Positions 35,717-44,175 of a stretch of 64,000 nt of DNA are shown here, one piece after another; the stretch's first letter is position 1, and the number at the start of each line of letters is the position of its first letter. Source of the stretch: Paludibaculum fermentans (GTDB lineage: Bacteria > Acidobacteriota > Terriglobia > Bryobacterales > Bryobacteraceae). The stretch lies in NCBI RefSeq assembly GCF_015277775.1, contig NZ_CP063849.1, positions 3,038,001-3,102,000 on the forward strand. Reading direction: 5' to 3'. The position numbers and the translations under genes are program-made. Below the pieces are notes generated by a model. It saw only the letters and a program-made list of their open reading frames with translations, was not told where the DNA came from and made no database searches.

Positions 35717-36940
35717 ATGACTTCCCGCGAACGTGTCCTCAGCGCCTTCCAGCACCGCCCGGCGGATCGCCTCCCCATCGACTTCTCCGGCCACCGCTCC
35801 TCCGGCATCGCCGCCCGCGCCTACCCCGCCCTCCGCGCTGCCCTTGGCCTGCCGTCCCGTCCCGCCTACGTCTACGACCCCATCCAGCAACTCGCCATCG
35901 TTCACGACGACGTGCTCGACCGCTTCCACGTCGACACCCTCGAGCTCGGCCGCGGCTTCTGCCAGGACGAGCGCTGGTGGGCCGATTGGACCCTGCCCGG
36001 CGGCCAGCCTTGCAAAATGCCCATCTGGGCCCTGCCCGAACCGCACGGCGCCGAGTGGGTGATCCGCGCCCCTTCCGGCCGCATCATCGCCCGCATGCCC
36101 GAAGGCTCCGAACACTTCGACCAGACCTGGTGGCCCTTCCTCGACGGCCCGGAAGACCTCACCCGCATCGAGGAACTCTACGCCGAACACATGTGGACCG
36201 GCATCGCCTCGCCGCCCGGCCCCTCCGTCCAGTCACCCGCGGAACTCGCCGCCGGCGCCGCCCGTCTCCGCGCCTCCACCCCGCGCGCCATCATCGGCCT
36301 GTTTGGCGGCAATCTGCTGGAAATGGGCCAGTTCTACTACCGCATGGACCAGTTCCTCATGTTGCTCGCCGAGGACCCCGTCCGCGTCCACCGCTTCCTC
36401 GACGCCCTCGTCGAAATCCATCTCAGGAACCTGGAACGCTTCCTGGGCGCCGTCGGCCCCTACATCGACATCATCAGCTTCGGAGACGACCTCGGAGCCC
36501 AACACGGCCCGCAGATCTCGCCCCGCATGTACAAGGAGTTCTTCCAGCCCCGCCACCAACTCATGTGGACTCGCGCCCGCCAACTCGCGCCCGTGAAAGT
36601 GATGCTGCACTGCTGCGGAGGAGTGAAACCGCTGCTGCCCCTGTTAGTCGACGCCGGACTCGACGCCATCAACCCCGTCCAGATCAGCGCCCGCGGCATG
36701 GAAGCCCACGCGCTCAAACGCGAGTTCGGCCGCGACCTCGTCTTCTGGGGCGGAGGCTGCGACACGCAACGCATGCTGCCTTTAGGGGCGCCGGAGGAGA
36801 TCCGCACCCACGTCCGCCAGCAGTGCCAGGCCTTGGCGCCGGACGGCGGCTTCGTCTTCCAGCAGGTTCACAACATCCTGGGCAACGTTCCGCCGGCCAA
36901 TATCATCGCCATGTATGAGGCCGTGGCATCCTACTCGTAG
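35717..36940 (+). CDS. URO-D/MtaA-family protein, second paralogue
   Basis: Protein of 407 residues with the uroporphyrinogen decarboxylase fold. It starts SRERVLSAFQHRPADRLPIDFSG and has the putative zinc motif MLHCCGGVKPLLPLL plus a later WGGGCDTQRML, which together resemble the His-Cys-Cys site of methylcobalamin-dependent methyltransferases. The end, QQVHNILGNVPPANIIAMYEA, is typical for this non-heme branch. No ribosome site is visible and a TATAGT element sits only 8 bases before the ATG, so the message may be leaderless. Its stop overlaps the convergent RraA-type gene by 10 bases. The substrate is unknown. Confidence 0.82.
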   Translation: MTSRERVLSAFQHRPADRLPIDFSGHRSSGIAARAYPALRAALGLPSRPAYVYDPIQQLAIVHDDVLDRFHVDTLELGRGFCQDERWWADWTLPGGQPCKMPIWALPEPHGAEWVIRAPSGRIIARMPEGSEHFDQTWWPFLDGPEDLTRIEELYAEHMWTGIASPPGPSVQSPAELAAGAARLRASTPRAIIGLFGGNLLEMGQFYYRMDQFLMLLAEDPVRVHRFLDALVEIHLRNLERFLGAVGPYIDIISFGDDLGAQHGPQISPRMYKEFFQPRHQLMWTRARQLAPVKVMLHCCGGVKPLLPLLVDAGLDAINPVQISARGMEAHALKREFGRDLVFWGGGCDTQRMLPLGAPEEIRTHVRQQCQALAPDGGFVFQQVHNILGNVPPANIIAMYEAVASYS

Positions 36941-37599
36941 ATCTTGCCTTCAAAGCCGTCGATCGTGAAGTTCGGTCCGCGGACATAATCCATGATCTTG
37001 CGCTCGCGGTCGCGCACTGAATCCACCGCCGCCTTGATCCGGGCCGGATCCACGAACGGCACCGTGATCAGCCCATTCTCGTCGCCATGCAGTAACTCAC
37101 CCTGCGTCACCGGCATGCCGCAAACCGTCACAGGCATCCCGCACCGCACAATCCGGAAATTCGCATGCGACGCGCACACACCCCGCGCAAAGTAGTGGAA
37201 CCTCATCGCCCGCACTTCTGGAATGTCGCGCACCGCCGAATCCGACACCAGCCCCACCGCGCCCAGCTTCGTGAAGAACGTCGCCATCACCTCGCCGCAG
37301 TGCGCGGCATAGTCCGGAAACCCGCCGATCTCCTGCAGTACGATCACCGCCGGCTTCGGCATCTGTTCCAACTGCCGGTACAGCTCGATGTGACCCTCAG
37401 GACCGCCCGGCCCCGTCTGCGTCACCGTCTCCACCTGCGCCGTCACGGCATAGCCCACCATCCGGCCGAACTCCGGAAACAGGCAGCGCATCTGCAGCGG
37501 CGTGAATCCCTGCGCCCGCGGCCGTACGTCCAGAACCTCAATCGCATTCGAGAGCGTGGGCGTATCCACGGTCTTCAGATACTCAATCCAATCCTGCAT
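36931..37599 (-). CDS. RraA-like protein (HMG/CHA aldolase family)
   Basis: Protein of 222 residues with the RraA/4-hydroxy-4-methyl-2-oxoglutarate aldolase fold. Marks are DTPTLSNAIEVLDVRP near the start, VIVLQEIGGFPDYAAHCGEV for the substrate loop, GLVSDSAVRDIPEVRAM with the conserved Arg-Asp, and LLHGDENGLITVP. It could be an aldolase or decarboxylase for a small oxoacid. It is the last gene of a three-gene minus-strand unit behind a glycosidase-like gene (14-base gap), which suggests carbohydrate or sugar-acid breakdown. It should not be taken as the RNase E regulator without proof. Confidence 0.85.
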   Translation of the reverse strand: MQDWIEYLKTVDTPTLSNAIEVLDVRPRAQGFTPLQMRCLFPEFGRMVGYAVTAQVETVTQTGPGGPEGHIELYRQLEQMPKPAVIVLQEIGGFPDYAAHCGEVMATFFTKLGAVGLVSDSAVRDIPEVRAMRFHYFARGVCASHANFRIVRCGMPVTVCGMPVTQGELLHGDENGLITVPFVDPARIKAAVDSVRDRERKIMDYVRGPNFTIDGFEGKIYE

Positions 37600-37613
37600 G
37601 TGCCTCTTTCCTC

Positions 37614-39239
37614 TTATTCAGAATACCTGCGGATCGTCCAGTCGCCGGCGCTCAGCTCGATCCCCGCAATCAGTTCGGATCCCAGCCTGACAAGCTCCGC
37701 TCCGCCACCCGCAGGAACCAGTGTATACAGGCTGTTCTCGTCCACCGTGAACCACTCCGGAAACTCGTTCAGCCGCACGTAGTTCTTCTGGAAGTTCAGC
37801 ACCCGGCGATGCCGCGCGAAATCGAATTCAATACGGGCCGGCTTGCTCAGGAACAGCGCCACCACCCCGTCCCGCTCCGCCGCCCCCACCTGGAGCCCCG
37901 CCGTCCATTGCGATGCCCGCACACCCCTCGACTTCATCAGCGCGTGCAGCAACACCGTCCGGTTGAAGTTCCCTTCCCCATACCAGTCCTCCACATGCCC
38001 GTCCGGCCTCTGCATCGCCAGCATCACCTTCATCTCCGAATCGATCCACTCCAGCGCCGCCGGCACCGGCTCCCGGTTCACCAGATAAATCGCGCTCTCG
38101 ATGCTGTCCGCATAGCCATCAAACGAACCCAGCTTCGCGTCCTTGGCCACGCCCGATGGCTCCCAGCACCAGTTCCGATACTTGCCCAGGTTCGACAGCA
38201 CACGCCGCACGGCCTCGCGATACTTCGTCTCACCCGTGATCTGGTAGTAGTCGTACACCGCCCCGTACACATAGCCCCAGTTGTCGCTCAGCTTCCGATC
38301 AGTCGGCTCGAGTGTCTTCGTGTCGATGGCGTTGTACAACAGCCCGTCTTCATTCGCGGAAGCCAGAACCCGGTCCAGCATCCGCGCCAGCACCGGTTGA
38401 TACCGCGAAGCCCTCGCGGCCCCCAACTGCGTCTCCAGCGCGAACTGCAGCAGCAGCCCGACAATCATCTCGTTGCCGTGATCCCGCAGCTTCAGCTTGC
38501 TATCCCCCGTGTGCTTCTGAAAGTTCCAATCCATGCTCGGCAGGCCGTGGTTGCCCGGCAGCACTTCGTGGACATAGGCATCGGCAATCCGCCGCCCCCA
38601 CTCCAGAAACCGCACATCCCCGGTCATCAGATAGAGCCGCGGCATCACCTGCAGGTAGTCGCCGTTCAACTCGCTATCCGACGCGGGCAACAACCCGAAA
38701 TCGGAAACCACCGGAGCCTGCTCCATGGCATCGGCGACCATATCGATCATCCGGTCCGTCCACGGAGTCCGCCCCAGATACTCCGTCACCGTAATCAGCC
38801 CGTCCTTCGCATACTCACCTGCCCCGAACAAACTCGGAGCACCCAGCTTCCCGGTATTCAGATCCAGGTTGGCCGGTACGGCCGCTTTCGCATTCGTGTA
38901 GCGGACCTCATTCCGCAGCATCTCCATCATCCGGCCCCGGTACAGCGCAGGATCGGTCAGCCGCGAAGTCAAGATGAGATAGGGATACAGATCCGCCCCG
39001 GAATTATGCGGCGTATACAGCCGCTCGGGCCGGTTGAGGCGATCAGGCAGCAGTAGTGTCTTGGGATCCGCGTGCTTCAGCCAGGCATGCAGCAGTCGCT
39101 GCGCGGCCGCCAGGTCCGCATCATAATGGACTGCGTTTCCGCGCGCCTGCCTCCTCAACTCCGTCAGGTCTTTGCCCGCATCGGCACCAAACAGCAACTC
39201 CGGCAATACCAGCAACAGCAAACCAACCGCGTACCGCAT
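37614..39239 (-). CDS. Secreted six-hairpin-like protein, possible glycosidase
   Basis: Exported protein of 541 residues. A signal peptide covers about 1-18 (MRYAVGLLLLVLPELLFGA). The body is mainly helical, with repeating Tyr/Trp-rich segments such as DNWGYVYGAVYDYYQITGETKY and SFDGYADSIESAIYLVN, as seen in alpha/alpha-toroid glycoside hydrolases and lyases. Residues 450-541 look like a beta-sandwich cap. Catalytic residues cannot be assigned. It lies 15 bases after the DUF1080 gene and 14 before the RraA-like gene, in what reads as a glycan-use operon. The enzyme class is an inference. Confidence 0.6.
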   Translation of the reverse strand: MRYAVGLLLLVLPELLFGADAGKDLTELRRQARGNAVHYDADLAAAQRLLHAWLKHADPKTLLLPDRLNRPERLYTPHNSGADLYPYLILTSRLTDPALYRGRMMEMLRNEVRYTNAKAAVPANLDLNTGKLGAPSLFGAGEYAKDGLITVTEYLGRTPWTDRMIDMVADAMEQAPVVSDFGLLPASDSELNGDYLQVMPRLYLMTGDVRFLEWGRRIADAYVHEVLPGNHGLPSMDWNFQKHTGDSKLKLRDHGNEMIVGLLLQFALETQLGAARASRYQPVLARMLDRVLASANEDGLLYNAIDTKTLEPTDRKLSDNWGYVYGAVYDYYQITGETKYREAVRRVLSNLGKYRNWCWEPSGVAKDAKLGSFDGYADSIESAIYLVNREPVPAALEWIDSEMKVMLAMQRPDGHVEDWYGEGNFNRTVLLHALMKSRGVRASQWTAGLQVGAAERDGVVALFLSKPARIEFDFARHRRVLNFQKNYVRLNEFPEWFTVDENSLYTLVPAGGGAELVRLGSELIAGIELSAGDWTIRRYSE

Positions 39240-39253
39240 AGCCTAATGGCATA

Positions 39254-40390
39254 TCACAACGGCCGCACGCGCAGGTCCCGCACCTCCACTCGCGTGTCTT
39301 CCATGTGGATCTGCACGCCAATACGGCCCGCACCCCGCAACTCCGCCGGCAGCTTGTCATATTCCGCCACCTGCTCGCCGTTCACCCAGACCGTGCAGCG
39401 CGCACCCTCCACCAGGATCTGCAGCAGGAACCACTGCTCCTCTAGGTCAGCCGAAAGACTACTCCGCGCGCGTCCGTAGATGCTGCCGGTCTGATACACC
39501 GCATCCACCGGCGAATAGATCTGCACCTCAAAGCCGCGATTGGCGCCCGCCGGTTGGCCGCGCAGAAAGATCCCGGCATTCACCCTGTCATGCGAACGCA
39601 CCACCGCCGTCAGTTCAAAGTCTCGAAACGCCGGCGGAGCATACAGGATCGAGTGCCCGTTCATCCCCTCCAGCACGCCGCCATGCACGCGCCACTGACC
39701 GCTGTCGCCGCGCCGTCCCCAGGCTTTCAACCCCAGCGCAGACGACTCCGTGCCATCAAGACCCGCCAGCAGTTCGACGAACTCCGACCGGCCTGCCAGC
39801 TCTTCAATCGTCAGGTTCCGCAGCGCGTAGCCATGGCCCATATCGGGGAACCCGATCACGCCCTTTCGCAGGCGATGGCGCACGGCAGGAACGGTGCTCA
39901 TGTCGACTTCCTGCATGGAATCGCCGTCGATGGTCACCATGAGCGAGTCGCCTCGCAACTCCACAACGACGCTGTGCCAGACCTGAAATGACGCAGGCAA
40001 CGCCTTTCTGGGTGGCAGCACACCCATCACGGCGCCTGTGATAAACGGAGTGGTTTCGTTGTGAAAGTCGTGCGCGAGAACGATCGCGACGCCAGTGTGT
40101 TGCGGCCGGTCGCTACGGGCCGCCCGCAGCAGCACCGCCGCTTCGGCCCACTGATTCAGCTTGTACTCGAACCGCAACCGGAAATTTTCAAACTCCTGTT
40201 CGGTATGGATCCAGTTCCCGGCATGGCCTCGTCCGGTGGTTCGGATCTCGCCTGCGGTGCTGGTGAAAGAAGGGTGTGGCCCCTGCTGCTGCCAGCCAGC
40301 CAGGTCCTTGCCATTGAACAGAGGCTGGACCGCTCCAAAGGCCGCTACCGGCAGCAACAGAGCCAGAATCACTCGCGAGACACCAGGCAT
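39254..40390 (-). CDS. Secreted tandem DUF1080 protein (3-keto-disaccharide hydrolase family)
   Basis: Exported protein of 378 residues with a signal peptide (about 1-19) and two concanavalin-like DUF1080 domains. The first begins LFNGKDLAGWQQQG and includes NFRLRFEYKLN. The second begins near LKAWGRRGDSGQWRVHGGVL and includes FRDFELTAVVRSHDRVNAGI and the closing IGVQIHMEDTRVEVRDLRV. Many DUF1080 proteins act on 3-keto-glycosides. It heads the operon with the six-hairpin-like and RraA-like genes. Two domains in one chain are less usual than one; the first looks more diverged. Confidence 0.85.
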   Translation of the reverse strand: MPGVSRVILALLLPVAAFGAVQPLFNGKDLAGWQQQGPHPSFTSTAGEIRTTGRGHAGNWIHTEQEFENFRLRFEYKLNQWAEAAVLLRAARSDRPQHTGVAIVLAHDFHNETTPFITGAVMGVLPPRKALPASFQVWHSVVVELRGDSLMVTIDGDSMQEVDMSTVPAVRHRLRKGVIGFPDMGHGYALRNLTIEELAGRSEFVELLAGLDGTESSALGLKAWGRRGDSGQWRVHGGVLEGMNGHSILYAPPAFRDFELTAVVRSHDRVNAGIFLRGQPAGANRGFEVQIYSPVDAVYQTGSIYGRARSSLSADLEEQWFLLQILVEGARCTVWVNGEQVAEYDKLPAELRGAGRIGVQIHMEDTRVEVRDLRVRPL

Positions 40391-40435
40391 TTGCCTATGC
40401 TATCCCACCAAACGGTCATACCCGGCTGGAGCCTA

Positions 40436-40960
40436 TTAAGAAAGCGGGGCTTCAATCACGGACGCCGCGGCATGCAGCGTGGAAGCGATCCGCACACTGG
40501 CCACCACAGCCTCCGCGGAAACGCCCTTTTCACGCACCACCGCCTCGTGCGACCGCACACACGCCTCGCAGCCATTGATCGTCGACACAGCCAGGCACGC
40601 CAGCTCAAAGTCCACCGGATCCCCGCCATGCGTCCGGATCGATTGCATCCTCAGCCGCGCCGGAATGTTCGCGTAGTCGTCCTTGCCCACCATGTGGCGG
40701 AAGCGATAGAAGATGTTGTTCATCTGCATAATCGCAAACGCGGCTTTGGCCGAACTCAACTGCGCGGGCGAGAGCTTCGTCGCTGCTTCGGCCAGAATCG
40801 CCTGGCTCAGCGTCTCATTGCGGCTCGCCAGCGCACACGCCACCGCATTGGTCCAGGTCTGCTGCTCAGTCAGTTCCGACTGGGCCAGCACGCTCTGCAC
40901 GTTCAACTTGATATCCCGGGCGTAGTCCGGGAAAGCATCGAGAATTTCAGGGATAGTCAT
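40436..40960 (-). CDS. ahpD: Alkylhydroperoxidase AhpD
   Basis: Carboxymuconolactone-decarboxylase-fold peroxidase of 174 residues, the normal AhpD length. The redox centre is NGCEACVRSHE with Cys131, Cys134 and His138, and Glu119 upstream matches the proton-relay Glu of mycobacterial AhpD. In mycobacteria AhpD passes electrons from lipoamide to AhpC. Here it lies directly downstream of ahpC in the same direction, with a 136-base spacer, consistent with the same partnership. It ends the perR-ahpC-ahpD unit. Confidence 0.93.
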   Translation of the reverse strand: MTIPEILDAFPDYARDIKLNVQSVLAQSELTEQQTWTNAVACALASRNETLSQAILAEAATKLSPAQLSSAKAAFAIMQMNNIFYRFRHMVGKDDYANIPARLRMQSIRTHGGDPVDFELACLAVSTINGCEACVRSHEAVVREKGVSAEAVVASVRIASTLHAAASVIEAPLS

Positions 40961-41096
40961 AAGGTAGCAGTCAGCTTTCAGCGATCAGCTATCAGCCGCA
41001 AAGCCAGGAGCGGATTGCTCAAAACTCTTCCGCGCGGCCCGCCGCCGGCCCTCAGCCCGAAAGCGGAAAGCCGGCAGCTGGCCACTGAAAACCCTC

Positions 41097-41633
41097 TTAG
41101 ACGTGAATCGTTTCCTGTCCCTTGTTCCAGTTGCAGGGGCACAGCTCGTCGGTCTGCAGCGCATCCAGTACGCGCAGCACTTCCGTGCTGTTGCGGCCCA
41201 CCGACAGGTCGGTCACCATCACAAAGCGGATCACGTTCTCCGGATCCACAATGTACACCGCACGCTGGCTCACACCGGCGCCCGGATCGATGATGCCAAG
41301 CGCCGAGCTCAACTCGCGCTTCACATCGGCCAGCATCGGGATCGGCAGATCCTTCAGGTCGGCATGGTTCTGCCGCCAGGCCAGGTGCACGAACTCGCTG
41401 TCGATGCTCGCGCCCATCAGCACGGCGTCCCGGTCAGCGAAGTCCTTGTTCAACTTGCCGAAGGCCACAATCTCCGTCGGGCAGACGAAGGTGAAATCCT
41501 TCGGCCAGAAGAAGAGGACCTTCCACTTGCCAGGATGAGAATCGCTGCCGATCTCCTGGAACGCGGTCTTGATGTCGTTGCTGACCGTGGCGGTCACTTT
41601 GTATTCGGGGAACTTCTGTCCAACTCCAAGCAT
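41097..41633 (-). CDS. ahpC: Peroxiredoxin AhpC
   Basis: 2-Cys peroxiredoxin of 178 residues. The peroxidatic Cys51 is in DFTFVCPTEIVAF, and the C-terminal pair Cys165/Cys167 in LCPCNW supplies the resolving thiol, as in mycobacterial-type AhpC. It lacks the longer C-terminus of enterobacterial AhpC and, with ahpD next door, would be reduced by AhpD rather than AhpF. AAGGAG lies about 12 bases before the ATG. Only 24 bases separate it from the perR stop, so the two are co-transcribed. Confidence 0.94.
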   Translation of the reverse strand: MLGVGQKFPEYKVTATVSNDIKTAFQEIGSDSHPGKWKVLFFWPKDFTFVCPTEIVAFGKLNKDFADRDAVLMGASIDSEFVHLAWRQNHADLKDLPIPMLADVKRELSSALGIIDPGAGVSQRAVYIVDPENVIRFVMVTDLSVGRNSTEVLRVLDALQTDELCPCNWNKGQETIHV

Positions 41634-41657
41634 GAGCTATGGTCTCCTTTTGAGATA

Positions 41658-42086
41658 TTAAGGCGTTTTGATATCGGAAGCGCAATCAGGACATAACCCC
41701 TGGAACTCTACGCTGTAGCGCAGCACCCGGAAGCCCGACGGCAGCTCTCGCTTCAAATGCACCGGTTCGATGTCGGTCTCCGCCAGGTCCACGATCGCCT
41801 TGCAGCGCGTGCAGACCAGATGATGGTGATCGATGAGGTTCGCTTCCAGCCGCAACGACCCGTGATGCGGGCTCACCTCGCGCAGCAACCCTGCTTCGAG
41901 AAACGTGCGGATGTTCTTATACACCGTCGCCAGCGAAATCGAAGGAATCTGCCGGCGCACTTCGTCATAGATCGATTCCGGCGAAGGATGCCCCTTCGAG
42001 GCCGACACCGCCAGGAAGATCACTTCCCGCTGATGCGTCAACGACAGACCCGCGGCCCGGCATTGCTGCCGGAAGTCGCTGAGCAT
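41658..42086 (-). CDS. perR: Fur-family regulator, PerR-like
   Basis: Fur-superfamily repressor of 142 residues from the ATG at 42086, chosen because AGGA lies 5 bases before it; an ATG 7 codons upstream abuts the regulatory box and has no ribosome site. The winged helix shows HPSPESIYDEVRRQIPSISLATVYKNIRTF. The metal region has LIDHHHLVCTRCKAIVD, and CPDC completes a Cys4 structural zinc site with CTRC. As first gene before ahpC and ahpD and under a Fur/PerR-like box, it is most likely a peroxide-sensing PerR. A role as Fur cannot be excluded by sequence alone. Confidence 0.9.
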   Translation of the reverse strand: MLSDFRQQCRAAGLSLTHQREVIFLAVSASKGHPSPESIYDEVRRQIPSISLATVYKNIRTFLEAGLLREVSPHHGSLRLEANLIDHHHLVCTRCKAIVDLAETDIEPVHLKRELPSGFRVLRYSVEFQGLCPDCASDIKTP

Positions 42087-42109
42087 GTGTTCCTGGCCGG
42101 ATTGCATTT

Positions 42110-42149
42110 GATAATAACTATTAAACGAGAATCATTATCCAAATGTCAA
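42110..42149 (-). promoter_or_regulatory. perR promoter with overlapping Fur/PerR-like box
   Basis: On the minus strand TTGACA (42149-42144) and TTTAAT (42125-42120) are spaced by 18 bases. From 42139 leftwards the 19-base stretch beginning GATAATGAT matches the classic Fur box at 13 of 19 positions by hand count, and a second ATTATC arm ends at 42110. The box covers the spacer and the -10 element, so a bound Fur/PerR protein would block the polymerase. This fits autoregulation of the perR-ahpC-ahpD operon. Confidence 0.7.
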
Positions 42150-42309
42150 CCGTCTCATGGCCATGGTCAGGAATTCTCTTACCAGATCGAGTGATCTGCC
42201 GCCAGTGAGGGATGGGGGTAGCCCGCCCAGGCCCTTTCCAACCACAATCGCTGTGTAACCAGACTCCGCCGTCCAGGTGGACTCGAATCTTCAAGGAGCT
42301 CAAACCGCA

Positions 42310-43278
42310 ATGACGGGAACCAGGACTAAGCGATCCCTCGAACCAGGCACGCAGAAGTTCATCGATGCTGTGACGGCCCAAGGCGGCCCGCCGCTGTATA
42401 CCCTCACCAAGGAAGATGCGCGCAAGGTGTTGGAGGATGCGCAAGCCATTCCGGTGACTAAACTTGACGCCGACGTCGAAGATCTCGTCCTCCCCACCGG
42501 CCCCTCCGGCCAGGTCTCCGTACGCATCTACCGGCCGGTGGGCGCGAAAGGTCCGCTGCCCGCGGTCATGTACTTTCACGGCGGCGGCTGGATCCTGGGC
42601 AGCAAGAACACCCACGACCGTCTCCTCCGCGACATGGTCAACCTCGCCCCCGCGGCCTTCGTCTTCGTCAACTACACGCCCTCGCCGGAGGCCCAATACC
42701 CGGTCCCGCTCGAGGAATGCTACGCGGCGGCACGCTACATCGCCGAACATGGGCCCGACTTCAACATCGACTCCACCCGTCTCGCCGTCATGGGCGACAG
42801 CGTCGGCGGCTATCTCGCCGCCGCGGTCACGCTCCTCGCCAAACAGCGAAGCGCCCCCTCCATCACCTTCCAGGTGCTGTGTTACCCCGTGACCGACACC
42901 GACTTTTCCCGCGAGTCCTACCTGACGTTCGCCAACGGCCCCTGGCTGACCCGGCCCGCCATGCAGTGGTTCTGGGATAACTACGCCCCCAACCTGCAGG
43001 ACCGCAAGCAGATCACAGCCGCCCCGGTGCAAGCCACCAAGGCCGAACTGGCGGGACTCCCGCCCGCCCTCGTCATCGTGGACGAGAACGACGTCCTCCG
43101 CGACGAGGGCGAGGAATACGCGATGAAGCTCAGCGAAGCCGGCGTCGAGGTCATCGCCGTCCGCTATTTGGCCACCATTCACGACTTCATGATGTTGAAC
43201 GGCCTGGCCGCTACCCCCGCAACCCGCAGCGCCATTGAACTGGCGGCAGGCACACTCCGCCAGGCACTCAGCCTCTAA
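42310..43278 (+). CDS. Alpha/beta hydrolase, hormone-sensitive-lipase-type esterase
   Basis: Carboxylesterase of about 322 residues. The HSL-family oxyanion motif HGGGW is at 90-94, the nucleophile elbow GDSVGG has Ser164, the acid Asp261 is in DENDVLRDEGE, and His291 is in TIHDF. There is no signal peptide, so it is cytoplasmic. The start at 42310 is preferred because AAGGAG lies about 11 bases upstream and the 11 earlier codons look unconserved. It is followed after 12 bases by an SDR gene, so an ester or lactone substrate whose alcohol is then oxidised is possible. Confidence 0.88.
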   Translation: MTGTRTKRSLEPGTQKFIDAVTAQGGPPLYTLTKEDARKVLEDAQAIPVTKLDADVEDLVLPTGPSGQVSVRIYRPVGAKGPLPAVMYFHGGGWILGSKNTHDRLLRDMVNLAPAAFVFVNYTPSPEAQYPVPLEECYAAARYIAEHGPDFNIDSTRLAVMGDSVGGYLAAAVTLLAKQRSAPSITFQVLCYPVTDTDFSRESYLTFANGPWLTRPAMQWFWDNYAPNLQDRKQITAAPVQATKAELAGLPPALVIVDENDVLRDEGEEYAMKLSEAGVEVIAVRYLATIHDFMMLNGLAATPATRSAIELAAGTLRQALSL

Positions 43279-43290
43279 AGGACCCCTATC

Positions 43291-44043
43291 ATGAGCAAAC
43301 TAAAAGGCAAGGTCGCCGTCGTCACCGGCGCATCCAAAGGCATCGGAGCCTCCGTCGCGGAATACCTCGCCGCCGAAGGCGCCTCCGTTGTGGTGAACTA
43401 CTCCAGCAGTAAAGCGGGCGCCGACGCCGTCGTCGAGCGCATCCGCAAGGCCGGCGGCACCGCCGTGGCCGTCCAGGCAAATGTGTCGCAGGAAGCCGGC
43501 GTCCTGCAACTGTTCGAGGAGACGAAGAAGGCCTTCCAGCGCCTCGACATCCTCGTCAACAACGCCGGCATCTACTCCTTCGCGGAACTGGCCGCCATCA
43601 CGCCGGAGCACTTCCACCAGCAGTTCGACCTCAACGTGCTCGGCCTCCTGCTGGCAACCAGGGAGGCCGTGAAACTGATCGGGCCGGAGGGCGGCTCCAT
43701 CATCAACATCAGTTCGATCGTGGCCCCCATGCCGGTTGCCAACGCAGCCGTCTACTCGGCCACAAAGGCGGCGGTCGACGCGATCACCGTTTCCCTTTCC
43801 CTCGAGCTGGGTCCGCGCAGGATCCGCGTGAACTCGGTGAACCCGGGTATGGTGGAAACGGAAGGCCTCCATTCCACCGGAATCGCCGCCAGCGACTTCA
43901 GGAAACAATTGGAAGGCTCGACGCCGCTCGGCCGCATCGCCCAACCGGACGACATCGCCAAAGTGGTGTCCTTCTTCGCAACCGACGACGCAGGCTGGGT
44001 CACCGGCCAAACCCTGCTGGTCACCGGAGGCCAGCGCCAATAG
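43291..44043 (+). CDS. Short-chain dehydrogenase/reductase (FabG-like)
   Basis: Classical SDR of 250 residues. TGASKGIG is the cofactor loop, NNAG the structural motif, and the catalytic set is Ser in INISSIVAP plus YSATK. The C-terminal VTGQTLLVTGGQRQ matches FabG and glucose-1-dehydrogenase-like members. AAAGGA precedes the ATG. It is co-transcribed with the esterase. Fatty-acid synthesis is unlikely from this context; it is more likely a general alcohol or ketone oxidoreductase. Confidence 0.9.
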   Translation: MSKLKGKVAVVTGASKGIGASVAEYLAAEGASVVVNYSSSKAGADAVVERIRKAGGTAVAVQANVSQEAGVLQLFEETKKAFQRLDILVNNAGIYSFAELAAITPEHFHQQFDLNVLGLLLATREAVKLIGPEGGSIINISSIVAPMPVANAAVYSATKAAVDAITVSLSLELGPRRIRVNSVNPGMVETEGLHSTGIAASDFRKQLEGSTPLGRIAQPDDIAKVVSFFATDDAGWVTGQTLLVTGGQRQ

Positions 44044-44049
44044 CAGCGC

Positions 44050-44089
44050 GTCAATGGCGGCCCAGATGACCCTCCGGGCCGCCATTGAC
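44050..44089. terminator. Perfect 14-bp hairpin between convergent genes
   Basis: Arms GTCAATGGCGGCCC (44050-44063) and its exact complement (44076-44089) enclose a 12-base loop, 6 bases past the SDR stop. No U-run follows on either strand, so it may end or protect transcripts by structure rather than act as a classical terminator. Confidence 0.5.
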
Positions 44090-44175
44090 GTCAGCACAAA
44101 CAGAGCCGCGACTGCAAGGAGCGGGGGAGCAAGTAGTAGACGCCAATCCACCGGACCCGGCCCGGCCACCGAAAG

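Noticed and set aside
40961-41096. Spacer between ahpC and ahpD with repeated CAGCTTTCAGC/CAGCTATCAGC words
   Set aside because: These short direct repeats look like a dispersed simple element; no hairpin, promoter or gene could be supported there.
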